A stretch of 47,695 nt of DNA from Oehlia diaphana (taxonomy: Eukaryota; Glomeromycota; Glomeromycetes; Glomerales; Glomeraceae): assembly GCA_003833135.1 (NCBI GenBank), contig QZLH01000670.1, forward strand, positions 21,147 to 68,841. Reading direction: 5' to 3'. Under the pieces are notes generated by a model, which had not been told where the DNA came from, searched no databases, and saw only the letters and a list, made by a program, of their open reading frames with translations. Positions 11,591 to 22,900 of this stretch are shown piece by piece. Both the position numbers and the translations under genes were made by a program. The number at the start of each line of letters is the position of its first letter. Position 1 is the first letter of the stretch.

Positions 11591-12547
11591 TTAATAACTT
11601 CGGAGAATTCCTGAGTTAAGCATTTTATAACCTTCTTCACCATCATATCTAGTTTTTTTTACGGGTCTTCCCAATCGATGAACTCTAAGATGACGGCGCA
11701 TATTGCTTTGTACGGAGAATTTTCGTCCACAACCAGGTTCAGTACAAACAAAAGGTTTTTCACCAGTATGTGAATAAGTATGAATTCTAAGTGAACTTGG
11801 ACGTGAAAATCGTTTTGAACAATATGGACATTGATAACGATTTCCAGAAGAACCAGTTGGAGATAATTGACCAACGAAACTTTTATGAGAAAAGTGTTTT
11901 GGAGGAGCCAAACTTTCCAAAATTGTGTTCAAACGTGGAAGAGAAGGGGGAGTTGGTTTACGATCATAAGGAGATAATGGAGCATAACTATATCTCTGTG
12001 GTTGAGGTTGAACATATTGGGAGTAAACAGGGGCAGGAACAGGGGAAGGGACAGGAGCAGGAGCAGAATAAACAGGAATTGGTTTAATGCAACAACTGCA
12101 AGATGGTTCTTCATATGATCGATTAGTTTGTTGAGTTGGTTGAGGAGCAGCAATATATTCATATCTTGGTTGGGTTCCGTAATTTTGATAACCAGATGAT
12201 TTCATATCAGGTGATTCAGGTGGAGAAAGTAATGATCTAATACTGGTATGTTGAGAAGCATTCGAATTTAATTTATTATGAGCATTTATAGCTGCGAGAT
12301 GATGAGCATCAGTCGATTGTGGGGAAACGGTTGGATAAGTTGGAGAAGGAACAGTATGAGATGGGGAATAACCTCCGCTAAATGGCGAGCAAACTGAATA
12401 AAAACAAAAAAATTTTTTTTTAGTAAATATAAACTATTAAATATAAATAATTAAATAAATAAATAATTATTATTTACCTTCTTCAACGGGGGATCCAAGA
12501 AGAGTTCTAATTGGGGGAAGATAAGTAGTTTGATTTTGATTTTGCAT
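11591..12547 (-). CDS. C2H2 zinc-finger transcription factor (290 aa, two exons)
   Basis: Rebuilt from two exons: 12547-12478 (starts MQNQNQTTYLPP) and 12393-11591, joined across an 84-nt intron (donor GTAAAT, acceptor TTCAG, phase 1). The total is exactly 291 codons. Residues 1-205 are low-complexity and rich in Ser, Pro, Gln and Tyr, with a PPxSP-type stretch and a SCSCC cluster, as in activation or regulatory regions. Two adjacent zinc fingers follow: C212/C215/H228/H232 and C240/C245/H258/H262, joined by the classic HTGEKP linker; the second has the C-x4-C spacing seen in many fungal factors. A basic tail (RPVKKTRYD) may aid nuclear import. It should bind DNA in the nucleus; targets are unknown. 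The 5' side is flanked by long T/A homopolymers at 12590-12690. Confidence 0.9.
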
Positions 12548-12591
12548 CTTCGAATTTCGTTATTATAGAAACGGTTAGTAATAAAATCTTT

Positions 12592-12635
<44 letters not shown>

Positions 12636-13392
12636 AATAAAAAAAAATTAAAAATATTTGAAGGAAAAAAAAAAAAAAAAAAAAAAAAGGATATTCTAAA
12701 AAAATAGGTTCTATTTAAATTTTTTTTTTTCGAAATAAAAATATCGCAACAAAAAGAGATATTGAGCGTTAGACACTGTGTTGAAAAAAGAGGACTTTTG
12801 CAATGTATTTATAGAAATTTAACGACAATCATTTGTAAATATTTAATGCGTGATGTAGATTTTTTTTTAAGAAAAAATAAATGAAATATATCAAACGTAT
12901 ATTCTGTTACAATTCTGGGTACTAAAAAAATTTATTACATTCAAAAAAAAAAAATCGATTAACCGATTATATAATTTTAACCTAATCAAATTACACATGA
13001 TCTTTAGTTATCTAGATCGACAAATTTATAATAGAATATCATGCACTTCAATATATTATATCATTTTTTTATTTAAAAAAAAAAAGGGATTTTCATTAGT
13101 TTGTGATGATGATCTACATAAAAGTCGTCGGAAATTGAGGAAAATTATAAATTTGAAACCCTTTAACACACGCGTATAACAACCTGTTTTTTTTATGTTT
13201 GCCCGAAATTAAATTTTTAGATACATTTGAAAATCATTTGATGATCATATAAATTCCTTTTTGTAATTCCTCTCGTAGTATTCGCAACGGTAATAAGAGA
13301 TTGATTTCGGTATTTCTTTGTTGCATTAATGAAAATTCCGGAATATACCGACTATTTTTTTAATACAACGTTATACTGCATAGAAGATCTCA

Positions 13393-13394
<2 letters not shown>

Positions 13395-13436
<42 letters not shown>
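13395..13436. repeat. (TTA)n microsatellite
   Basis: About 13 uninterrupted ATT/TTA trinucleotides, followed directly by a T run. A shorter TTA run lies near 13732-13750. Confidence 0.9.
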
Positions 13437-13439
<3 letters not shown>

Positions 13440-13959
13440 TTTTTTTTTACAAATGTTGTAAATTTAATAAAGTGATCATCAATTTTCTTAAAAAACAAGC
13501 GGCTTAAAAGATGATCGGACATTCCGAACGTCATGTGAAGTTATTTATATAATAAATAATAATAAATAAATCATAAACAAAAAATGACAAATATGATATG
13601 GAAATATGATCTTCCGATTTTAAAATTCCCATTAATTACTATTTTTAAATTTGAAATATTCCATCTTGTTTTGTAAAAAAAATGTCCTCCAATATAATCA
13701 AAAAGATCCTCGAGATGGTTCATGATTTGTTTATTATTATTATTATTATTAATATTTATTTTATTTTAATTTTAATTTTACCTATTTCTTTTCTTTTTAC
13801 TAAATGAAGATTCGTTTCATTCTTAATCTTCATCATCTACATAAGATGATTAATAATAATGTCGGTCATAAAAAAAAAATTAAAAAATTTACAAGGGAAT
13901 TTGATGAAGCGTTTCATAAGTTTGAAACGATTTTTCCTTTTTCCTATCTTTTAATTTCC

Positions 13960-13960
13960 C

Positions 13961-13997
<37 letters not shown>

Positions 13998-14018
13998 AAT
14001 TTTTTTTTTAAAAAAAAA

Positions 14019-14050
<32 letters not shown>

Positions 14051-14134
14051 AAATTTTTTTTTTTAAAAAAATTTTTTTTTTTTTAAAAAAAAAAAAGGGG
14101 AAAAAATTTTTACGTCAAAAAAATTTGGTTTTTT

Positions 14135-14173
<39 letters not shown>

Positions 14174-14300
14174 CTTTTTTTTTTTTTTTTTAAAAAAAAA
14201 AACAAAAAAAAAATTTATTGTTTGAAAAAAATTTCTTGTTGTTGAAAAAAAAAAAGGGGAAGAAATATTGACGTCAAACAAATTGAGTCTTCGTCATTTT
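13960..14300. repeat. Alternating A and T tracts with a degraded tandem copy
   Basis: A block of alternating T and A homopolymers. The stretch ending in GGGG at about 14097-14100 and running through ACGTC to about 14136 aligns base for base with 14191-14296, which has the same order of tracts, the same GGGG and the same ACGTC. In the first copy nearly every base that interrupts a run in the second copy has become the neighbouring base. A partial third copy lies upstream. Either slippage or a consensus error could produce this. Confidence 0.6.
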
Positions 14301-15424
14301 TTTTTTTTTTTTTTATTATTTACGCGACAGGAAATTTTTGCTGCGCGACACAATAATAAACATCATATCAAATAGTTCTGGGTAATAAAACGCCATAAAC
14401 TTAGCTATTTAAGGATCCGAAACCCCGAGAGGAATATCCAAATATTTATGTAATCGTTAAAAAAAAAAAAATTGTCCAATTATTAAGACATCCGATATTG
14501 AACATCCAATGAAATTGTAACAATGTAAATTAATAATCAAGTAAAAAAGAAGAAAAAAATAACTTATATATTTAAATTACCTTGCATTTTTTAAAAAAAA
14601 ACAAAGAAAATCTAATTAATGAAAAAAAAATATTCGACGTTTTATGCGAAGTAAATCGAAGAAATATGAGGGATCTACGAGGAATTTCAATTCATTGCAT
14701 GTGCATGCTTAAATAATTTTACATACAAGAATTTTATTTCTTAATTAGGAAACTTTTTTAAATTAAAATCATTACCATACTAAATATATTATATGAAAAA
14801 AAACTTGGCTTTTTGATTACATACATTTTTGATACGAATGTTTATTTGATAACGAATAAGATATGATGTTTTATCTGATAGGAAATAACGCGAATCATCC
14901 GGTGTTAAGATATGAATAAACTTTTTGTGTGTGTGAGTATTTTGTGTATGAGTAAATTTGATTGCGTGTTAATAGTTTGTTTATTGATGTGAATATGAAG
15001 TGAGTCAAATACTTAAGTGAATATATTTTCGTGTGAGTAAGATATATAATAATAGAATTAATAGATACAATAGATATTGAATTATTTACTATTTAATATT
15101 ATACATACTTGTATACATGTTTATATATAAATAACAATATACTTTAAATATTTGTTTATGTACTTCCCACATGAGATTCGTGTTTATAGAATTCCTTAGG
15201 AAACCTTTTGTTATTTTTTTTTTTTTACCTAGAAATTTAATTCAAGAATTTTCGGATTTACCGATGATGAAAATGATGACTGATAAGATATCAAAAAAAA
15301 AATCCCGATTTATCCATTAGTAAAATGGGTAAAACAGGTAAAACATAACAATAATTATAATTTTTCTCTGGGAAACTCTGAAATTAAATTTTTTTAACAT
15401 AAATAAAAATATATACATACATAA

Positions 15425-15532
15425 CATTTATATATACTGTATATAATATATAATATATATAATATATATAAAATATAATATTATAGTATAATTATATATA
15501 ATATATATACAAAAATACAAAATATTATAATA

Positions 15533-15570
<38 letters not shown>
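15425..15570. repeat. TA-rich microsatellite
   Basis: Runs of TATATA and ATATAA in near-palindromic order, including an uninterrupted TA run at about 15540-15569. Open frames across it encode only Ile/Tyr repeats and are not genes. Confidence 0.85.
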
Positions 15571-15576
<6 letters not shown>

Positions 15577-17408
15577 ATAAAATAATAAATAATAAATAAA
15601 TTAAAATTAATAAAAGAAAAAAGATGATTTGTTTATAGTTACAACTTACAAGGGTATATGTATTCATTCAACATTTTCTGTTGTACAAATAAACTTGTGA
15701 TCTTCGCCACATCCTCCTCGTGGTTTTGAGTTCTTTGTTTGATTTTTATAAAAAATAATATCCGAATTATTTTTTATTATTTACAAGTAATTTAAAATTT
15801 TTATTTAGAGATAATCCGGCAAATTATTTCTACCTACGGTTAAACTTCATGCACGTCTTTTAAAAAGATTCACGAATTAAAATGATACTACATTATATTC
15901 TCTACGAAAAAAAAAAAAAATGCATGTACTCAATGGAAAACTTGTTAAGAAATTAGGTTTAATTTTCTTAGATTTTCTTTTGCTCAATTGTTATGATAAT
16001 CATGACTTACTTTTTTAAGGACAATCCGTAAATTAAAGGAGTTCCTTTTTACCTTTGAAAATTAATTACGAAAATCTCATCATTTTATCTCATTTATTAA
16101 TTGTACACTTAATACATTTTTGTACATATGTCATACAGAACTCCCTAAAAGAATAAAATAGAAAAAAAAAAAAAGTTGATTATTAAATCAATTTAATAAT
16201 CATCTGATATTTTCATAATCTCCTGACAATTTTTTAAAACGAACGAAAAAAAAATTCATTTGTTTGGAACTTAATAAAAATAGTCTGATACAAATAAGGA
16301 AGTTTTAAGTATGATTTGCATTTTTCCAACCAATCAATTAATAATGTGATGATAATCATTTATTTGAATGCATGAACCTTTATTAGTCCGGTTAATTATA
16401 ATTAAATATATATTTTAATATGTTGTATTTCCAAAATGTAAATTAGAGCAATTTATCTATTTATCCGCAATTTATCCGTAATTCATTCTATTAATAATAA
16501 TAAAAAGAAAATTATTCAATTAAATTACCTAATTCGAAGTTCAAATATTTCTTTTAAGCATAATAACATTCATTATTCTGTTATTATAAAAAAAAAGTTC
16601 AAAGAAATTTGATAAATCGAAAAAAATTTTTAAATCCAATCAAAAAATTTGATTTTAATTTTTGTTTTGATTTAATTCAAAATTCAATTTAACTTTATAT
16701 GTCATAAATCAATTAATATAAAAATTTAACAAATAAATTATTTTTTTTTTTTTCAAACTATTATAAATATGTAAATCAAACTATTATAAATATGTATTAG
16801 TAAAAAGAATTTTCGATTAATTTAAGTGAATTTAATTGGTATAAATTTGTCTTAAAGATTTTTCTCGTCAAAAAAAAAAATTTTTTTTTTTTTTTATTAT
16901 AAAAAATCACATGTTATAATATAAAGATGGCTCGGGTAATCGTTCCAGGATGTGGCGTACAATCTAATCCTCTTTTGTATTACTGCGTAAAATAAAGAAC
17001 GAATTATACGATGAAACAATTAATTTACAAAAATTATTCGTTTCATCTATATTAACTTTTTTTTTTTTTTAAAAAAAAAAAAATAAAATAAATAAATGAA
17101 TATCATTCATAGCATATAACATTCGAAATTTCTTTATTTTTCTTTAATATGCATAATAATAAAATGTTTCAAAAAAATCACGGAATGTATTATACTAATA
17201 AGTATTAACAATGATGTCAATGATGACAATTCTGTCCACAATAATCCACAGCCATAATGATACTTCCAACTATAACCATAATAATACTACGTTAATACGT
17301 ACAAATTACGCCCACCTAAACTATAACCACAACCTATAACAGATAATAAGTTAATAACCACAACCCATAATATACTACCATACTACCCATAATATTATTA
17401 TATTATTA

Positions 17409-19006
17409 TTACACACTCTTCGTTATCTTTCTTTTAATATTTGAATACCTATTCAATACACCTCTATTAATATATTTCGAAATAATTCTTTTATATTCCT
17501 TCCTATTCTCACAATTTTTTTTATATTTATATTTAATTAATAAATTTTTTATAGAATTCTTTTCACAATTTTTTAAAAATTCATTAAAATATTTTTCATT
17601 CCAATTAATTTCATTTTGATAAATAAAAAAATATTTTAAATTTTTTAAATTTTTTGGTAAAGTTTCTCCTATATAATTTAATGCTTTTGTTATATCTTTA
17701 TCATCCATAATATCTAAATTAATCATCTCCAATTTATTACATGATTCTAATATTAATGGTATATATTGTAATGTTCTTCTTTTAATTTTTAGTTCAAAAT
17801 TTTTTAATTTTAAACAATAATTTGCTATATTTTTAAATAAATTTTTTTCATTATAAAAATTTCCATTATCTAATGATATTGATAATTCTATTAAATTTCC
17901 ATTTGTCTTTTTAATAATATTTGAATATAATATCAAATCTATTCCAATTATTGTACTTGATAAAAATCTTAATTTGGTTATAAAAGGTAAAAATTCAAAT
18001 TTACTCCATGATTTAACTATATCAATTGAATCAATTCCTGAATTAAGAATTATTAATCCTTTAATTTTATCCAATGTCATAGAAAAATCTAATGATCTTA
18101 TATAAATATCTGATGAAATAATTATATGATAATTATTTGTTATATTAAAAGTTTTTGTTATAATTTCTGGATTATATGATTCATAATATTCAACTTTCAT
18201 AATATTAATTTTTTTTAATTCAGATATAAAATCTATTAATCCTTCAATCATTTTATCTTGTTCATGTATACATTTAATTCTAATATTATCAATTGATAAT
18301 ATTAATTTACTTAAATCTTTAAAAACTTTATCTGGTATATTGGTATGAATTTCTAAATTTTCCAATTTTATAAATGGTATTATTGATAAATTTTCTAAAT
18401 ATGAATAATAATTTATATTATTATTATTATAAAGATTATTTTCAAAATTATTATTTTTAAATTTTAATTGAAATTTTAAATTTGTTGAATTTTTAATAAA
18501 ATTATTAAAAATTTCTTTATATAATAAATTTCTTTTCATTTCAGATTTCGTATCATTAAAATGATATGCTATTATCATATTAATATCTTGTGTTTCTAAA
18601 ATTTCCATATCAAATTCTTCTTCTTCTATATTTAATATCCAATATATTAATTTTATAAATAATTCTGTTAAATTCAAATTTTTTAATAATGATTCATAAT
18701 TACATAATGTAATTATTGATTTTTGTTTTAAATTAATTATATTATTTTCATAAAGTAATTCTTTTGATTCTTTTGATAATGATAATATATAAGTTGTTAT
18801 CAATTTTTTTGATGTTAAAATATTTTTTTTATAAAATTTTCTTAAAGTATTTTGCCATAAAAGTATTATTGCATTTGAAAACCAATATCGATTTACAAAT
18901 AAACAATTATATAAATCACGATAAAAATATTTATGAATTTCTAATATTTTATTTCCATATTCAATAAGTTCTTTAAAAATATTTTGTAGAATTTCTGGAG
19001 GAAATT

Positions 19007-19010
<4 letters not shown>
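17409..19010 (-). CDS. F-box/LRR-like protein 3, 5' end without ATG (about 533 codons)
   Basis: The frame is open on the minus strand from the poly-A tract to the stop at 17409. It begins (N)KFPPEILQNIFKEL, continues with YNCLFVNRYW and AIILLWQNTL, and is a clear F-box that lines up with the other two F-box proteins here. Leucine-rich segments follow. Its length matches its relatives (490 and 546 aa). The problem is the start: the residue expected to be Met lies in a run of 30 A (19038-19009), and no in-frame ATG occurs before a stop at 19073-19071. The first in-frame Met is far inside the protein. It may be a pseudogene, may have a miscounted homopolymer, or may use an upstream mini-exon (ATGCCGACATTAAAC... 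ending at a GTAAAT donor near 19119), which would fit if the run were 28 or 31 A. Codon use is extremely A/T-biased, with many Asn and Ile. Confidence 0.75.
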
Positions 19011-19038
<28 letters not shown>

Positions 19039-19039
<1 letters not shown>

Positions 19040-19785
19040 TCGTCGGAAGAAAATTCGGAGAATGCTTTTTTTAGTTTTTGTTGTGAGAGAAAAATATATA
19101 TATATTGAAATTTAAATTTACCTTTTATGGTTTAATGTCGGCATTAACTCATATGTGGTAAATTAGAATGACTCGAAATTACGTAATAAAAAGTAAACAA
19201 CATTAAAAAGTAGACGAATATCCCGATCATTAATAATAATCGACACATGAAAAAAAAAGACGTGGTATGCATACAATACTTTTAAGATATTCTGATTTTC
19301 TGATTACATCATAAACTTGTCAGGATACTAATTCTTACGTATAAAGTGTAGACTATGAAGTATGTAATGTGAGGTGTATGATATTCTATGAAGATCACAT
19401 GCCGAATAATAATTTTTCCAAAATCTACTTTTAGAATGGCTCTCGGGCTGATCAATAAAGTTGTTGCAGTTTTTCAGTTTCAGATTGAAAAAGATGTCCA
19501 TATTTCCACAATAGTGTTTTAGGTTGTAGGGAAAAAAGTATTAAAGTATTGTACGTTTGTACGTTAGATATTTTGGCTATCAATTTCTAGATTTGATGAG
19601 TGAAAATGATAAAGATTGATGTTATGTTATCACTTATCATATCATCATATCATCATCTTGATTAGCTAGATTAATATTTGTGTGAAAAGATTTAGTTTCT
19701 ATAGTTTTTTAAATTTTCTTTGAGAAGAGACAATTATACTACGACAAAAATACATTACGATAAATATATCTATTCATAAAAAAAA
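19039..19785. other. Region upstream of F-box gene 3
   Basis: It probably carries the promoter of the minus-strand F-box gene. 19320-19600 is less A/T-biased, and a TATCATCA repeat lies near 19635. No other gene is supported before the small frame at 19786. Confidence 0.4.
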
Positions 19786-19878
19786 ATGCCTGATTATGAA
19801 ATTTATATGTTTACTTCATTCATGTTTATATTTATTTTAGCTTATTTTTGGTTAAGTGAAAAGCGAGAAGAAATATAA
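19786..19878 (+). CDS. Possible 30-aa single-pass membrane micropeptide
   Basis: A short frame starting at ATG after an A-rich leader and ending TAA. It encodes an acidic N-terminus (MPDYEIY), a hydrophobic stretch of about 15 residues (MFTSFMFIFILAYFW) and a charged tail (LSEKREEI). This layout matches small subunits of membrane complexes such as OST4 or small respiratory subunits, but I cannot match it to any of them. It converges on the 3' end of VPS53, about 60 bp away. In DNA this A/T-rich, hydrophobic short frames arise by chance, so this is a candidate only. Confidence 0.35.
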   Translation: MPDYEIYMFTSFMFIFILAYFWLSEKREEI

Positions 19879-19940
19879 TAATAATAATAAAAAAATATTA
19901 ATTCTATTACATCTATATCAAAAAATCCTTTCCCTAAATT

Positions 19941-22900
19941 TATACTGTATATAAATAAATACTTTCACTTTTCTTCTTCTTTTTTATTGGAATCTGTTCT
20001 ACGCCATCCTCCACTCATAATCTTTTTTACACTCTCATTAAATTTATTAGCAGTACTTTTGTCAGTTAAATTAGAGTTACCGTTGGTCGGAGTCGTAAAA
20101 TTATTTGTATTATTTGAAGGATTAAATAATGCAGGAAATGTTGTAGTAAATTGTGATAAAGTAATTGATGATAATATATTTGAATTTTCTAATAATGTTG
20201 TATCATCTGCAACACGTTGTTGAAATTGTTCGGTTATTTGTTGTTGTTCATTCCTCTTTAATCCCTATTGGAACAAGATAAAAAAAACTTTTTTAGGAAA
20301 ATGCACATCTCAAGATTTGAAATTATTCAAATTATATAATACCTTAAGCTCCAATATTTTTTGAAAATTATTAATATTTTTATCACCAATTAATAATAGA
20401 TAATTTTCAATTAATCCTTCAGATGGATCATGTGGTGTAAGGATCGCTTTTAATATAGTTTCAATTTTACCGATTCCTTTATTTACAATTTTAGTAAATC
20501 TATTTTTTTTTTAAAAAAAAAAAGTCATTTGTTATGCCTCGATATTTTATCGAATAAATAATATTAATAAAAAAAAAAAATACTTGCGTTGTTGATGGTG
20601 GGGCTGAATTTTCCATTCCCATAGTTGGCATTTCTAATATAAATGTTTTCATTGCATGAATATCAAGTAACATCTGTAACATAATTATTATTAGTAAGGT
20701 GAATTAAGTAATAAAAATTAAATAAATATTATTACTTGTTCTGCTCCAACTTCAGATATTGGTTTACACTTTGATAAATTATTTATAATTTTCGATACAA
20801 ATGACCTGAAAAAAATAACAAGAATTAATTATTAATATCCGGAAAAAAAAAGCAAATTTAACCAAAATATTTATTTCACTTACTCTACAAATTTATCACA
20901 AAAAGATCTAAAATACCGATTATTTGTGATATCTTTATGTACACTAACAACGCAAAGTCTCAATGTATTATGAAATGAAGTAACATATTCCGATTGATCA
21001 CCAACTGATTCTAGATTACTCCAAGGTAATTTAGTCATAGCTGTTAATGATGGCTCGTAACAAGTTTCAATTCCTCTCACTAACGCTTTAATTGATGTAG
21101 CCACAACACTAAAAAAGAAATTGACTTTAATATGTCATTAAATAAAATTTCATGCCGTCGTTTTAATCGTTTTAATCTTACTTTAAGAAACCCTCTCGTT
21201 CTTCATCAAAATTAATCTTATCTTTGTATTCTTCTTCAATTTTTTCTTTTAATTTATCTTCCAACTAAATAAAAGGAATAATTTTTAGCAAAATCCAAAT
21301 GAGTTGAAATAATTTTTAAATTAACAAAATTCAATAAAGTTGTTTAAATACTTACTTGCGGGATTGTATTATAACAATAATCGGCCGTATTTAAAATTAA
21401 ACAAGTCAATTTCAATTCGTCACGCGTCATATTACCCCTAAATCAAACAAATAAATATAAATAAACATTTTTATTTTATAATATTAACAAATCAAGTACA
21501 TACCTTGGTATTCTCCCAATTAAAACATCACTAGCATAAATACGAAGCCGTTTTGCAAAAGTAATACATAAATCATAAAATGGTTTACGTATTGATAGTT
21601 TCGAACAATTAACTATTGTTTCTTTGTAATATATGAATAATTCTGTACTAGATTGTAATACTGATGAATTATCGTCATCAGAGATTGGCTCTGTGCGATA
21701 TGTTGAAATCATTTCTGCTATATTTCTAAAAAAAAAAAAAAAAAATTTTATTTAAAAATTTTTTTTCAATTAAAAATTTGACGGATAAAATAAATGTTAT
21801 GTTATACTCGTAACTTGTCTTCGGCATCTATATAAAGTCCAAGATATGGTTCGAAAGATATTGAAATACTTTTATTGAAATTATATTTAGGTACTGTAGC
21901 TTGAGATGGTTTCTCCTATAAATGATCTTAAAATTAATATTAACCATTTAATGAATGCAAACGCATTTAGAATATTTACCATATATGCGAAACGCTTTAA
22001 TAATTGATTTTCAAATTCAAGCGTTAACTGTAAATTTTTGAGCAAAGTTTTAACATCCAATTCATTCCCAGCACGCGAAAGAGTTTTAACTAAATCTTCT
22101 CTATAAAAAAAAAAAAATAATAAGTATACAATAAATATACAGTAATTAAAACGTCTACAAAATTTACCTAGTTATTTCACAAAATTTACTACAAAGGACT
22201 TCACTAACATTCCAATGTAAAGGGAAAATATCAGCATGTTCTTCATCAAAACTTTTTAAAACTCTTTTTATCCACGCATATCTTCTTGATGTATTATCAA
22301 GTGATGCAATCTGATTATTTTTTTAAAAAATAAATAATAAATATGATGAAAAGTTCAAGAATGTGTTGTTTTTAAGATAAAGTACCTCATCACTTCCTCG
22401 AAATATTCTTTTATATTCTTTTAACTGTCTCTCACAGTACCAATTAATAAGTTGATTCCTATTAATTAGAAAAATAACTTAATTAAATTTGTTTTGAAAA
22501 AAAAAAATCTTTATAAGGCCATCACAATGTTTACTCAAAACAATGATCCAATTTACAAATTTACGCCCTACTCATTACTGTAATCTCGAGAAAATGTAAG
22601 AATTTTATCGTCACATTTTCTATAAAAATGGCAGGTTTTTTTATAATGGATCTTAAATCAAAATGGAAGGAATGCTAATTAAATCGAATGGAGGGATTTA
22701 AGGAGTAATTGAGACTATTATTAAATGTAATGGCCTAAATAAGAGAATGCCTTACTTTACATCTTGTCCCATAATATCCACGACTAAACAAGCATCACCA
22801 AGGGGTGCAGTCTGGACTGTGAGATTTCCATCTGAAGCAAAGCTAAATTAATTAAAAAAAATTTCCCTGTTAAGTTTTTTTTTTTTTTTAAAAAAAAAAA

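Larger units (their letters stand above)
12548..17408. other. Low-complexity intergenic region
   Basis: No gene is supported. It contains T/A homopolymers (12590-12690, 13960-14320), a (TTA)n run at about 13395-13436, another TTA run near 13732, TA-rich microsatellite DNA at 15425-15570, and C/A-rich DNA at 17210-17400. A less A/T-biased patch at 16925-16995 holds a 22-codon frame of unknown meaning. Long open frames here are translations of homopolymers. I saw no tRNA or rRNA. Confidence 0.6.

Noticed and set aside
11659..12162. Several open frames overlapping the zinc-finger gene on both strands
   Set aside because: They are alternative-frame readings of the C2H2 coding region, whose fingers and two-exon structure are clear.
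12395..12477. Starting the zinc-finger protein at the internal Met (12205)
   Set aside because: The frame stays open upstream to a proper acceptor and joins in phase to an exon with its own ATG, giving a longer, cleaner protein.
13804..14281. Open frames of 129 and 72 codons on opposite strands
   Set aside because: They translate T and A homopolymers into Phe and Lys runs and have no protein character.
15428..15667. 79-codon Ile/Tyr-rich frame
   Set aside because: Translation of the TA microsatellite.
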